Assembly: GCF_900110375.1 (NCBI RefSeq)
Contig: NZ_FODN01000006.1
Coordinates: 124,001 to 188,000 of the forward strand
Direction of reading: 5' to 3'
DNA: 64,000 nt
Origin: Flavobacterium sinopsychrotolerans
GTDB taxonomy: Bacteria > Bacteroidota > Bacteroidia > Flavobacteriales > Flavobacteriaceae
In this document: piece after piece, positions 7,718 through 16,159 of the stretch
Layout of the letters: the number at the start of each line of letters is the position of its first letter
Numbering within the stretch: position 1 is the first letter of the stretch
Made by a program: the position numbers and the translations under genes
The notes under the pieces: generated by a model
What the model saw: the letters and a program-made list of their open reading frames with translations, nothing else
What the model was told of the DNA's origin: nothing
Database searches by the model: none

Positions 7718-9130
7718 TTATCTTCTTTCCAAAAGTACGACATTTTCCACGTGATGCGTTTGTGGAAACATATCCACGGGACGTACACGAGTTACTTTGT
7801 ATTTTTCATCCATTAAAGCCAAATCACGCGCCTGCGTAGCCGAATTACAACTTACATAAACCACTTTTTCAGGAGCAATTTTCATAATTTGTTCAATTAC
7901 ATCTTTGTGCATTCCGTCTCTTGGCGGATCCGTGATAATCACGTCAGGATGTCCATGTTGTGCTATGAATTCATCGTTGAATACCACTTTCATATCTCCT
8001 ACAAAGAACTCACAATTGGTAATTTCATTGCGAACCGCATTAGCTTTGGCGTCTTTAATCGCATCAGGAACACTTTCTACACCAATTACTTTTTTTGCTT
8101 TTTTCGAAACAAACTGAGCAATTGTTCCAGTTCCGGTATATAAATCATAAACGATTTCATTTCCGGTAAGACCGGCGAAATCTCTCGTTATTTTGTATAA
8201 TTCGTATGCTTGATCAGAGTTGGTTTGGTAAAAAGATTTGGCATTAATGCTAAATTTCAAACCTTCCATTTCTTCTAAGATGTAATCTCTCCCTTTGTAT
8301 AATTTAATATCAGTATCGTATAAAGTATCGTTCGCTTTATTGTTCACTACGTATTGCAGCGAAGTAATTTGCGGAAATTTCTCGTAAAGATGATCTAGGA
8401 TTAATTCTCTGTTGGCTTTGTCATTTTCGAAAAACTGAATCAGAACCATGATTTCACCAGTCGAAGCAGTACGCAACATCAAAGTTCTCAATAAACCTTC
8501 ATGCGCTCTTGGATTAAAGAAAGTCAATCCATTTGCATTAGCAAAATCTCTCACTTCGTTTCTAATGGCATTCGATGGATCTTCCTGCAAATGACATTTG
8601 TTGATGTCCAGGATTTTGTCCCACATTTTCGGAATGTGAAAACCAAGTGCGTTTCTATTTCCTAAATCTTCGGTGCTGTCAATTTCTTTTTCGGTCAACC
8701 AACGGCTGTTCGAAAACGAAAATTCCATTTTGTTTCTGTAAAAAAACTGTTTTTCCGATCCAAGAATCGGTTCAAATTCCGGAAGTTCTATTTTTCCAAT
8801 GCGTTGCAAATGATTTTTCACCTCATTTTGCTTGTAATACAACTGCTGGCTGTATTTCATATTTTGCCATTTGCAACCGCCGCAAACACCAAAATGCTCG
8901 CAAATAGGTTCTACACGATGCTCAGAATATTCGTGAAAATGAACTGCTTTTCCTTCGTAATAGGCTTTGCGCTTCTTGAAAGTCTGCACATCAACCACAT
9001 CACCCGGAACCACATTCGGGATAAAAACTACTTTTCCATCGGGAGCCTTTGCTACCGAAACGCCTTTTGCACCAGCATCAAGGACTTTTATTTGATGAAA
9101 GACAACTTTGTCTGTATTTTTCTTTGCCAT
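7718..9130 (-). CDS. rlmD: 23S rRNA (uracil-5)-methyltransferase RlmD/RumA family
   Basis: A 470-residue protein. An N-terminal TRAM domain covers about 8-65, followed by iron-sulfur cluster cysteines C77, C83 and C86 in CEHFGVCGGC, with a later cysteine in NKCHLQ as the likely fourth ligand. The catalytic domain has the SAM motif VYDLYTGTGTIAQFV and the nucleophile cysteine in YVSCNSATQARDL. It forms m5U in 23S rRNA in the cytoplasm. A TATTTTTG box (9135-9142 on the plus strand) ends only four bases before the ATG, which suggests a leaderless or very short-leader mRNA. Confidence 0.92.
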   Translation of the reverse strand: MAKKNTDKVVFHQIKVLDAGAKGVSVAKAPDGKVVFIPNVVPGDVVDVQTFKKRKAYYEGKAVHFHEYSEHRVEPICEHFGVCGGCKWQNMKYSQQLYYKQNEVKNHLQRIGKIELPEFEPILGSEKQFFYRNKMEFSFSNSRWLTEKEIDSTEDLGNRNALGFHIPKMWDKILDINKCHLQEDPSNAIRNEVRDFANANGLTFFNPRAHEGLLRTLMLRTASTGEIMVLIQFFENDKANRELILDHLYEKFPQITSLQYVVNNKANDTLYDTDIKLYKGRDYILEEMEGLKFSINAKSFYQTNSDQAYELYKITRDFAGLTGNEIVYDLYTGTGTIAQFVSKKAKKVIGVESVPDAIKDAKANAVRNEITNCEFFVGDMKVVFNDEFIAQHGHPDVIITDPPRDGMHKDVIEQIMKIAPEKVVYVSCNSATQARDLALMDEKYKVTRVRPVDMFPQTHHVENVVLLERR

Positions 9131-9511
9131 AGCGCAAAAATAAGCGTTTGAATGGTTTTATAAATTCAAATTGTGAAATATTTTTAATACGAGGCGATTT
9201 TTATTTGGGTCCATTCTCGTTTTCCACTGCAAACCCGCATTCCGTAAGAAGGAACACTAAGTCTGTAAAGCGCTTTCTTTAGCAACAAACATAATGAATT
9301 AAATAAGAAAAGTAACATAAATTTTAATTTTAAACTTAGACTAGAATTCTTGGAATCAGGATTTTTTCGGACACATAACAAAGTATCAAGTGAAAGAGAT
9401 TATGACAGTTTCAGTAGTAAAACGAACTTTAAATTTTAGTTAAATTATCATTTGTTTGAAAGTATTTTTTGATAAAAGAACTAAATTTGAGAAAACAGAA
9501 AACTGAAAAAT
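9131..9511. other. Divergent intergenic region
   Basis: 381 bases between rlmD and the OsmC gene. I see promoter-like boxes at both ends. A 65-codon minus-strand frame at 9184-9381 has no signal, domain or convincing start. No other structure is visible. Confidence 0.5.
9455..9489 (+). promoter_or_regulatory. Promoter for the OsmC-family gene
   Basis: TTTG at 9455-9458 and TAAATTTG at 9482-9489, 23 bases apart, follow the Bacteroidota pattern. The -7 box is 22 bases before the ATG. Confidence 0.45.
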
Positions 9512-9922
9512 ATGAAAAGAAATGCAACCGCAGTCTGGAATGGTTCACTGAAAGAAGGAGCCGGAAAACTTACCACACAAACTACCACATTAAAAGATAC
9601 GCAATATTCGTTCAAATCTCGATTTGAAGAAGGAGTAGGAACAAATCCTGAAGAATTGATCGCAGCGGCTCACGCAGGCTGTTTTACGATGCAACTTTCG
9701 GCTTATATTACCGAAGAAGGTTTTGAAATCGAAAGTATCGAAACTAAATGTGATATCGATTTGGTGGATGGGACAATTACCACGTCACACTTAACTGTAG
9801 CAGCAAAAGTGAAAGAAATAACAGAGGATACTTTTCAACAATTGGTTACCAAAGCAGAGAAAAATTGTCCGGTTTCCAAAGTGTTGAATGCAGCAATTTC
9901 AAGTACAGCAACTTTAGCATAA
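9512..9922 (+). CDS. OsmC-family peroxiredoxin
   Basis: A 136-residue OsmC-like protein. The two catalytic cysteines are in HAGCFTMQLS and NCPVSKVLN, with the upstream glutamate in GTNPEELIAAAHA. OsmC proteins reduce organic hydroperoxides as cytoplasmic homodimers. The length matches the short OsmC class. It is a single-gene unit with its own promoter and terminator. A second, more diverged OsmC paralogue is at 42700-43158. Confidence 0.9.
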   Translation: MKRNATAVWNGSLKEGAGKLTTQTTTLKDTQYSFKSRFEEGVGTNPEELIAAAHAGCFTMQLSAYITEEGFEIESIETKCDIDLVDGTITTSHLTVAAKVKEITEDTFQQLVTKAEKNCPVSKVLNAAISSTATLA

Positions 9923-9939
9923 ACAAGAATTTATAAAAC

Positions 9940-9974
9940 AAAAAGGCTCGATTTAATTTAAATCGAGCCTTTTT
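9940..9974. terminator. Bidirectional terminator
   Basis: A 15-bp perfect stem, AAAAAGGCTCGATTT (9940-9954) with its complement at 9960-9974, lies between the convergent OsmC and SGNH genes. Confidence 0.88.
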
Positions 9975-9990
9975 GTTTCTGTTTAGCAGA

Positions 9991-10683
9991 TCATTTCTTT
10001 GCTAAAACTTCCGTGATTGCTTTTTCAGCAAGCGGAGCCATTACCTGATATCCTAGTTTGTTGGGATGTACGCCATCTCCGGAATAAGCAATTTTCAATC
10101 CGTTACGTTCATCTTTCATAGCCGAAAAGTAATCAAGATAAAGAATGCCATTGGTACCAGTGTAATTTTTTATCATTTCATTTAAAGCGACCACTTTTTC
10201 AGCAGGATTTTGATTGGGTTTCCAAGAGAAATCATACGCTGGCAATACAGAACATAAAATGACTTTAATTTGGTTTGCTTTTGCCAACTCAGCCATCGAA
10301 AAGATATTATTGGCAATCATATCTAATGTTGCGGGACCGGTATTGCCGGCAATGTCATTTATTCCTGCTAAAATAACCACAACGTCTGGTTTTAAAGTAA
10401 TAACGTCTGCTCTAAATCGGATAAGCATTTGAGGCGTGGTTTGACCGCTGATACCGCGATTAACGTATTTTTTTCCGGCAAAATAATCAGGATTTACGAC
10501 ACTCCAAAATTCGGTTATGGAATCACCTATAAAAACTACTCTTTTGTCTCCGGGTGCTGTTGGTTTTAGTTGCGCATTTTGTTCTTGATATTTATTTAAA
10601 TTCGGCCAATCCTGCGCTTGTAATTTTCCTCCCATAACGATTGATAAAAATAATATGCTATAAACTAATTGAATCTTTTTCAT
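9991..10683 (-). CDS. Secreted SGNH/GDSL-family hydrolase
   Basis: 230 residues with a signal peptide ending near LQAQ. The four SGNH blocks are visible: GDSITEFW (nucleophile S55), GISGQTTPQ (oxyanion glycine), AGINDIAGNTG (oxyanion asparagine) and SGDGVHPNKLGY (Asp/His of the triad). Relatives act as acetyl esterases or platelet-activating-factor acetylhydrolase-like enzymes, often deacetylating sugars in the periplasm. The substrate is unknown. It is a single-gene unit. Confidence 0.9.
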   Translation of the reverse strand: MKKIQLVYSILFLSIVMGGKLQAQDWPNLNKYQEQNAQLKPTAPGDKRVVFIGDSITEFWSVVNPDYFAGKKYVNRGISGQTTPQMLIRFRADVITLKPDVVVILAGINDIAGNTGPATLDMIANNIFSMAELAKANQIKVILCSVLPAYDFSWKPNQNPAEKVVALNEMIKNYTGTNGILYLDYFSAMKDERNGLKIAYSGDGVHPNKLGYQVMAPLAEKAITEVLAKK

Positions 10684-10742
10684 TTGTAATCGGATCTAAA
10701 ATTTTGAAAACGGAAAAAAAGTGATATTGAATTAAAAAAAAT

Positions 10743-10784
10743 AACCTTCCTTGTTATATTCGAAATATACAGAAAAGGAAGGTT
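10743..10784 (-). terminator. Terminator of cysM
   Basis: AACCTTCCTT (10743-10752) pairs with AAGGAAGGTT (10775-10784). On the minus strand it is followed by a T-run formed by the A-tract before 10743. It lies just downstream of the cysM stop. Confidence 0.8.
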
Positions 10785-10806
10785 GTTTTTATAACGTCTA
10801 ATTAAT

Positions 10807-11694
10807 TTAATCAAACAAATCAGAAGATAAATACCGATCGCCACGGTCGCAGATAATAGCGACAATGACTCCAGAATCTAGTTTTTCGGCTATTTTTAAG
10901 GCAGCTGCTACAGAACCACCACTGCTCATTCCTGCAAAAACGCCTTCTTCAAGCGCTAAGCGTTTCGTCATGGCTCTCGCTTCTTCTTCAGATACTTCAA
11001 TGATTGTATCTACTTTTTTGGCGTCAAAAATTTTAGGTAAATATTCTTCAGGCCATTTTCTGATTCCCGGAATTTGAGATCCATCGCTGGGTTGAGCACC
11101 TACAATTTGAATCGCAGGATTCATTTCTTTTAAATACGTTGAAGTGCCTATAATTGTTCCTGTAGTTCCCATCGCTGAAACAAAATGGGTTACAGTTCCT
11201 TCGGTGTCGTTCCATATTTCCGGACCTGTGGTTTTGTAATGTGCTTTCCAGTTGTCGTCATTTGCAAACTGATTGAGCATGATGTAACCGCCTTCTGCTA
11301 CTTTTTTATCAGCGTAATCTCTGGAACCGATTATTCCGGTTGCTGCTGGTGTCAAAATTACGGTTGCGCCATAAGCACGCATGGTTTGTGTGCGTTCTTT
11401 AGTGGAATCTTCGGGAAGGACCAATTCGATTTCGATATTGAATAATTGGGCAATCATTGCCAAAGCTATTCCAGTGTTGCCACTGGTTGCCTCAATAAGT
11501 TTATCTCCTTTTTTGATTTCTCCTCTTTCTAATGCGGAAGCAATCATATTGTAGGCTGCGCGATCTTTTACGCTGCCTCCAGGGTTATTTCCTTCGAGTT
11601 TCAGTAAAAGTTTTACGTTTTTATTTTTTATCAAATTAGTAGTTTCTACTAAAGGCGTGTTTCCAATAAGGTCTAATATTTTTTGTGGTCTCAT
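10807..11694 (-). CDS. cysM: Cysteine synthase CysM
   Basis: A 295-residue PLP enzyme of the O-acetylserine sulfhydrylase family. The PLP lysine is in GNNPGGSVKDRAA, the substrate loop is [12 protein letters not shown], and the phosphate-binding glycine segment is AMGTTGTI. The sequence is closer to CysM than to CysK (start RPQKILDLIGNTPLVE, length 295). It makes cysteine from O-acetylserine or phosphoserine and sulfide or thiosulfate. It is a stand-alone gene; a second enzyme, CysK, is at 52009. Confidence 0.9.
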   Translation of the reverse strand: MRPQKILDLIGNTPLVETTNLIKNKNVKLLLKLEGNNPGGSVKDRAAYNMIASALERGEIKKGDKLIEATSGNTGIALAMIAQLFNIEIELVLPEDSTKERTQTMRAYGATVILTPAATGIIGSRDYADKKVAEGGYIMLNQFANDDNWKAHYKTTGPEIWNDTEGTVTHFVSAMGTTGTIIGTSTYLKEMNPAIQIVGAQPSDGSQIPGIRKWPEEYLPKIFDAKKVDTIIEVSEEEARAMTKRLALEEGVFAGMSSGGSVAAALKIAEKLDSGVIVAIICDRGDRYLSSDLFD

Positions 11695-12086
11695 GCTATT
11701 TTGTGTTTTAATTGTAGCAATCTGATTACAGAATTGATTACAATACGTATTCGTTTTTGAACAATGTTTCTAAAGTGAGTATTTTAAAAACAGCAACAAC
11801 AATAGCAGAAAGGAATATTTTTGTAGTTCAGTGACATTTTCATGGGTTTTAAAACGAACCGCAAAGATATTGAACTATTTCGAATTATTTCTTTCTCAAG
11901 CATAAAGCTATCTTGTTTATTGAGACACTTTTGTTAAATAAATCGATATTAATTGCAGTGGGAATCGCTGTTTTAAATTTTAAAGAAAAAATAACGGTTA
12001 CTTATCTGTTTTATTTTCAAGGTATAGGAGCTGATTATTAGTTTTGGTCAAAGTGTTTTTTTAAATTAGCCAATAAATAACAATCG
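11695..12086. other. Divergent intergenic region
   Basis: 392 bases between cysM (-) and the DUF1003 gene (+). AT-rich, with no ORF, hairpin or repeat that I can support. Confidence 0.5.
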
Positions 12087-12785
12087 ATGAAATCCAATAC
12101 TACTTTTATAAGCGACATTTCAAAAAAAGAATTTCCAATAGCAGATAAAATTTCGGCTAAAACCATACGAAACCCAATATTGGCGCTTATTCAAAATGAT
12201 TACCCTGATTTTGATGAGAATAAATTCTTATCAATTGGGGAGTTGAATATGTATCGGGAGAAATATATTTCTAATTATTTATTAGTCGAAATAGGGGAGT
12301 TGTCCAATCTGGAAACTAGAGTTATTGGTTCCTTGAACGAAGATAAATCATTGGTAAGCACTGTCGAGGATGAAATTGGTATTCGTACAGTTGGACAAAA
12401 AGTTGCGGATAAAGTTGCTGCTTTTGGCGGAAGCTGGAAATTTATAATCCTTTTTGGAGTATTTATTTTGTTGTGGATTTTGGCCAATATTTATATTCTG
12501 ATGAATAAAGGTTTTGATCCGTATCCGTTTATCTTATTGAATTTAATTTTGTCGTGTCTTGCCGCACTCCAGGCTCCGGTGATTATGATGAGTCAAAATC
12601 GTCAGGAAGAAAAAGACCGCGAGAGAGCCAAAAAAGATTACATGATAAATCTAAAATCAGAACTTGAAATTAGAATGCTTCATGAAAAACTGGATCATTT
12701 GATTATGCATCAACAAGAAGAATTAATAGAAATTCAAAAAGTGCAAATCGAAATGATGAATGATATTTTGACAAGAATTAAATAA
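12087..12785 (+). CDS. DUF1003-family membrane protein
   Basis: A 232-residue cytoplasmic-membrane protein. A ~105-residue soluble N-terminal region is followed by the DUF1003 core with GQKVADKVAAFGGSWKFI. Two hydrophobic helices follow (about 120-140 and 150-170), joined by a short loop with the family pattern (DPYPFILLNLILS...QAPVIMMSQNRQ). A charged coiled-coil tail ends the protein. DUF1003 proteins are suspected cyclic-nucleotide-related or channel-like proteins with no firm function. It appears to be a single-gene unit. Confidence 0.85.
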   Translation: MKSNTTFISDISKKEFPIADKISAKTIRNPILALIQNDYPDFDENKFLSIGELNMYREKYISNYLLVEIGELSNLETRVIGSLNEDKSLVSTVEDEIGIRTVGQKVADKVAAFGGSWKFIILFGVFILLWILANIYILMNKGFDPYPFILLNLILSCLAALQAPVIMMSQNRQEEKDRERAKKDYMINLKSELEIRMLHEKLDHLIMHQQEELIEIQKVQIEMMNDILTRIK

Positions 12786-12820
12786 TATTTTTTTTCTAAA
12801 AAGTTTAAAAAAGTAACTCC

Positions 12821-13099
12821 TTAGTAGTGCTTAAAATAATAACCTACAATCATAAAAACACCATTTAAAATTGCCGAACCAATGATGATTTTTTTATAAT
12901 CCCTATTTTTGTCGATAAAATTTAAACCCAAAATTCCCAGAAATAACAAGGTTGTAAAAATGGCTGGATACATCTTAAAAGCACCTCCGAAATCACCTTG
13001 CAAAAGCAGTAAAAATCCTCTCTGAAAACCACAGCCCAAACACTCCACTCCAAAGAGCATTTTGCTTAAACACGGCAGCATATATTTTTCTAAATCCAA
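12821..13099 (-). CDS. DUF2752-family small membrane protein
   Basis: 92 residues from a TTG start at 13099; an in-frame ATG at 13081 would give 86. It has the DUF2752 signature CLGCGFQRG near the N-terminus, then two or three hydrophobic helices. Function is unknown; the paired cysteines suggest metal or redox binding. The TTG start is preferred because family members begin a few residues before the MLPC segment. Confidence 0.8.
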   Translation of the reverse strand: MDLEKYMLPCLSKMLFGVECLGCGFQRGFLLLLQGDFGGAFKMYPAIFTTLLFLGILGLNFIDKNRDYKKIIIGSAILNGVFMIVGYYFKHY

Positions 13100-13200
13100 T
13101 GGTTTTTGTTTTTACAATTTTACGAAAAAATAAGAAACGGTTGCGATAATAATTGTTGCAATTTTAAATTCATTACTTTTGAAAACTGATATTTAAAAAG

Positions 13201-13383
13201 ATGAGAAAGTTTATAATTCCAATAATGGTTGTGGCAATAATTGTTGCTTTATACGAGCAGGTAAATGCCGAAAAAAATGTATATATAATGGTAATTGCAA
13301 TTGTAGTTTTCATGATGGGAATGATGCAATTGAGTGCTAAAACGCCAAGTAAAAATCAAGATAAAGAAGACGAAAATGTTTAA
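13201..13383 (+). CDS. Small membrane protein upstream of the Smr gene
   Basis: 60 residues with two hydrophobic helices (about 3-20 and 27-46) and a charged tail ending KNQDKEDENV. Its last codons overlap the ATG of the Smr-domain gene by 8 bases (ATGTTTAA), a translational-coupling arrangement that supports it being real. Function is unknown. Confidence 0.7.
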   Translation: MRKFIIPIMVVAIIVALYEQVNAEKNVYIMVIAIVVFMMGMMQLSAKTPSKNQDKEDENV

Positions 13384-13927
13384 CAAAGGAGATAAGGTTT
13401 CAGTGCTTGACGAAGCGATGAACGGAGTAGTGCTATCAGTCAAAGATCAGCAGGTAACCATAGAAACGGAGGATGGTTTCGTGATGACATTTATTGTCAA
13501 TGAATTGATTAAAGTAAACGATTCCAGTAACTTACTAGATTCTATCAGAAGAATAAATGTAAGTGAGGTTTCAAAAGAAAAAGAGATTCCAAAACCGCGA
13601 AGTTTTGTGAAAGAAAAGAAATCAAAGCATGAAATTCCAGCTCCGGAGTTTGATTTACACATTGAAAAACTGGTGCCAAATAAACGCGGAATGTCAAATT
13701 ATGATATTTTGACATTGCAGACTGATACGGCAAAACGTCATATAGAATTTGCCATTCGGAATCGCATTCCAAAGATTGTTTTTATCCATGGTGTGGGTGA
13801 AGGAGTTCTAAAAGCAGAGTTGGATTTTTTATTGGGTCGCTATGATAACATTGCTTTTCAAGAAGGTAATTATCAAAAATACGGTCAAGGAGCAACAGAA
13901 GTTTTTATCAAGCAAAGTGCCATGTAA
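13376..13927 (+). CDS. Smr/MutS2-C-terminal-domain protein
   Basis: 183 residues from the ATG at 13376; the frame extends 14 codons upstream into the previous gene, but the family begins at MFNKGDKVSVLD. The N-terminal half is a small beta-barrel-like segment (about 1-55), followed by a basic linker. The C-terminal Smr domain has DLHIEKL and HGVGEGVLK, the two conserved histidine motifs. Smr domains bind branched DNA or act as nucleases; recent relatives act on collided ribosomes. Which applies here is not visible. Confidence 0.88.
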   Translation: MFNKGDKVSVLDEAMNGVVLSVKDQQVTIETEDGFVMTFIVNELIKVNDSSNLLDSIRRINVSEVSKEKEIPKPRSFVKEKKSKHEIPAPEFDLHIEKLVPNKRGMSNYDILTLQTDTAKRHIEFAIRNRIPKIVFIHGVGEGVLKAELDFLLGRYDNIAFQEGNYQKYGQGATEVFIKQSAM

Positions 13928-13955
13928 GTATTATTATTTATATAAAAAAACATAA

Positions 13956-14019
13956 AAAAAGAATCCCGATTTTAAATGAATTTCAATTAGAAAATTCATT
14001 TAAAATCGGGATTCTTTTT
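13956..14019. terminator. Very long bidirectional terminator
   Basis: A perfect 28-bp stem (13956-13983 with 13992-14019) around an 8-base loop, flanked by A/T runs, between the convergent Smr and lipoprotein genes. It is the longest perfect inverted repeat I noticed in the window. Confidence 0.9.
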
Positions 14020-14069
14020 GGACTAAAAAACAAACGTTTTAGCGGTCGATTTTTATGTCTTTTCGATCC

Positions 14070-15017
14070 TTAATTTGTGGTCAATAATTCGCCGTAAATG
14101 TAATTATCACCCAAAATAAAATCGCTGTTTCCTTTCTTCATTTTAACTTTTTTGAGTACAACAGTGTGCTTAAAACCGTTTCCAAAAACAGTAGTAGTAA
14201 CTTCAATTATACCACTTGTATTTGCGATTCCAGCTACTGCAATCCATTCTTCAGTCACTACTGGAGTTGCCGGAAAAGTGGTGTTACAAAAATAGGCATC
14301 GGTTACTAAACCGGAGAATAATCGGTAGGTAAGTTTGTTTTTTGTATCGCTTATCAATCCGGTTCTTGGAGCATTTAGCGGTGTTGCTTCATTAACAATC
14401 AAAGCAGAATCCACATCAAGAATCAGCGCTTCGCTGCTATTGTAATCGTACAATTGCTTAGAAGAAGGACATTGTTCAAGAGTTTTATTGAATGAAAAAG
14501 GTAAAGGCGTAGCACTAATTATATAGTCTCCAAAAGCGAATGTTTCGTAAATTTGTTCTTTCCCATTTCCTTTGTCAAAAGTGATGTTTTTAAACGTAAT
14601 ATTGTGTTTATATCCCGTAATTTTTGTGCTGTTATCCTTTTCGTCTGTCGTTTTAACAGCGGTAGTGTTTATTACTATTTTTCCACCTGTAGCGGTCCAT
14701 TGTCCTGTGACAATAGGTGTTGCCGGCGGTATTGATTCGCAAATTGTTGATGCACTAACGGTACCATTATAAAAGCGGTAAATCACGCGATTGGCACTGC
14801 TGATGTTTAATTCTTGAGAAGTAGTTTCGGTAGGGAACGTAACTCCTGTAGCTTCAAAAATAAGCGCTTCACTGTCTTTCAGTTTGTAAATGATGTTGTT
14901 TGTACTGCATTTTTGTGCGGTAACATCTTCAAAATTGATGTCTTCCTGAATTAAATCGCCATCATCACACCCATTTAAGAACATGGAAAAAACCAACAAG
15001 CTAAGGACTCTTTTCAT
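14070..15017 (-). CDS. Lipoprotein with two tandem homologous domains
   Basis: 315 residues from the ATG at 15017; the longer frame to 15068 puts 17 residues before the signal sequence. The lipobox is FLNGC with C17. The mature part is two similar ~130-residue units (about 37-167 and 183-309). Each starts with a cysteine, then SEALI, then an NRVIYRF or NKLTYRL strand, a cysteine, PPATPIVTGQW or FPATPVVTEEW, then GYKHNI or GFKHTV, and ends in GDYI or GDNYIYG. I do not recognise a named family. It probably sits in the outer membrane facing the periplasm. A single-gene unit. Confidence 0.75.
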   Translation of the reverse strand: MKRVLSLLVFSMFLNGCDDGDLIQEDINFEDVTAQKCSTNNIIYKLKDSEALIFEATGVTFPTETTSQELNISSANRVIYRFYNGTVSASTICESIPPATPIVTGQWTATGGKIVINTTAVKTTDEKDNSTKITGYKHNITFKNITFDKGNGKEQIYETFAFGDYIISATPLPFSFNKTLEQCPSSKQLYDYNSSEALILDVDSALIVNEATPLNAPRTGLISDTKNKLTYRLFSGLVTDAYFCNTTFPATPVVTEEWIAVAGIANTSGIIEVTTTVFGNGFKHTVVLKKVKMKKGNSDFILGDNYIYGELLTTN

Positions 15018-15194
15018 TTTTATAGTATTTGTAACAAAAATAGAATTTTTAATTTGTTCCAAATACATTCCCGTTTAAAAATAGATGATTTAACAGGATA
15101 TTAGGTTTTATATTGGAATAATTTTCTGTAAAGAACAAAAACATGACTGACAGTATTGTCAGGATTGCTGTCATTTAAAGCCAATAGAATTCAT

Positions 15195-15202
15195 TATCTT
15201 TG
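15195..15202 (+). promoter_or_regulatory. -7 promoter box of the RarD-like gene
   Basis: TATCTTTG fits the Bacteroidota TAnnTTTG box, 19 bases before the ATG at 15222. No TTTG is at the best spacing upstream; the nearest TTG (15165-15167) is 27 bases away. Confidence 0.4.
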
Positions 15203-15221
15203 CACCAATTTAATACTGGTC

Positions 15222-16139
15222 ATGAGGCTTAACAAATATTATTCGGCTGCTTTTTTAGCTTTTTTTGTGTGGGGATTTTTTAGTTTTGCTTTAAAACCGT
15301 TGCATCATTATCCTTCTTTGGATATTTTGTTTTATCGGGTATTTTTTAGCGTGATTACGATGGTAATGATCAATGTTATTTTTCGAAGAAAAGTAATGCG
15401 ACAAAATTGGAATCATTTCAAAAATATCTCTTCAAAACAACAAAAAAATGTTGTTTTATTGACACTTGGCGGTGGCGTATTTCTTTCCTCAAACTGGTTT
15501 GTTTACATCTACGTGATGAATCATGTCAGTGTTAATGCGGCATCATTGGCCTATCTGATTTGTCCAATAGTAACTACAGTATTTGCCTTTTTTATGTTGA
15601 AAGAAACATTAAGCAAATGGCAGTGGGTTGCTGTTTCAATCAGTTTTTTTAGTTGTATTTTGTTGTCATTCAACCATTTTCAGGATATTTTTTATAGCCT
15701 TATTACCGCTGCTACTTACGCACTCTATTTAGTGAGTCAACGAAAAAACAACGATTTAGATAAATTTCTGGGTCTTACCATTCAGTTGATTTTTACGGCG
15801 CTTGTTCTTTTGCCTTTTTATCCAAAATACAGCGGAGCTATCCCTACGGAACCTCTATTTTACACTTGTATGTTCATGATTGTGGTGTTTTTTACCATTA
15901 TTCCACTGTTTTTAAATCTCTATGCGCTCAAAGGAATTAACTCTTCCGCAGTGGGAATTATGATTTATATTAACCCGATTATTAATTTTTTACTGGCCAT
16001 ATTTTATTACAATGAGCAAGTAAGTTTCCTTCAATTGTTTTCTTATTTTCTAATTTTGGTTTCGATAGTTGTTTTTAATGAAAGAATTCTCTTCTCCAAA
16101 AAACCGAAAGCGATGCCAACAGAAATCGAAGGGCTGTAA
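15222..16139 (+). CDS. rarD: EamA/RarD-family transporter
   Basis: 305 residues from the ATG at 15222; the frame is open to 15156 but the promoter box lies inside that stretch. Ten hydrophobic helices in two EamA repeats. The N-terminus YSAAFLAFFVWGFFSFALKPL and the LDILFYRVFFS segment are typical of RarD, an inner-membrane drug/metabolite-superfamily exporter. The transported compound is unknown. The cysteine desulfurase gene follows 20 bases later and is likely co-transcribed. Confidence 0.85.
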   Translation: MRLNKYYSAAFLAFFVWGFFSFALKPLHHYPSLDILFYRVFFSVITMVMINVIFRRKVMRQNWNHFKNISSKQQKNVVLLTLGGGVFLSSNWFVYIYVMNHVSVNAASLAYLICPIVTTVFAFFMLKETLSKWQWVAVSISFFSCILLSFNHFQDIFYSLITAATYALYLVSQRKNNDLDKFLGLTIQLIFTALVLLPFYPKYSGAIPTEPLFYTCMFMIVVFFTIIPLFLNLYALKGINSSAVGIMIYINPIINFLLAIFYYNEQVSFLQLFSYFLILVSIVVFNERILFSKKPKAMPTEIEGL

Positions 16140-16159
16140 TAATTTTATAATTTAAAAAA

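Noticed and set aside
7681..7788. N-terminal extension of the DUF6452 frame to 7788
   Set aside because: It overlaps the end of rlmD and the C5/G5 repeat and precedes a clear lipoprotein signal at 7680.
9184..9381. 65-codon minus-strand frame between rlmD and OsmC
   Set aside because: No domain, no signal, no ribosome-binding or promoter context, and it is cut through by poor codon use. Could be a decayed remnant but I cannot support it.
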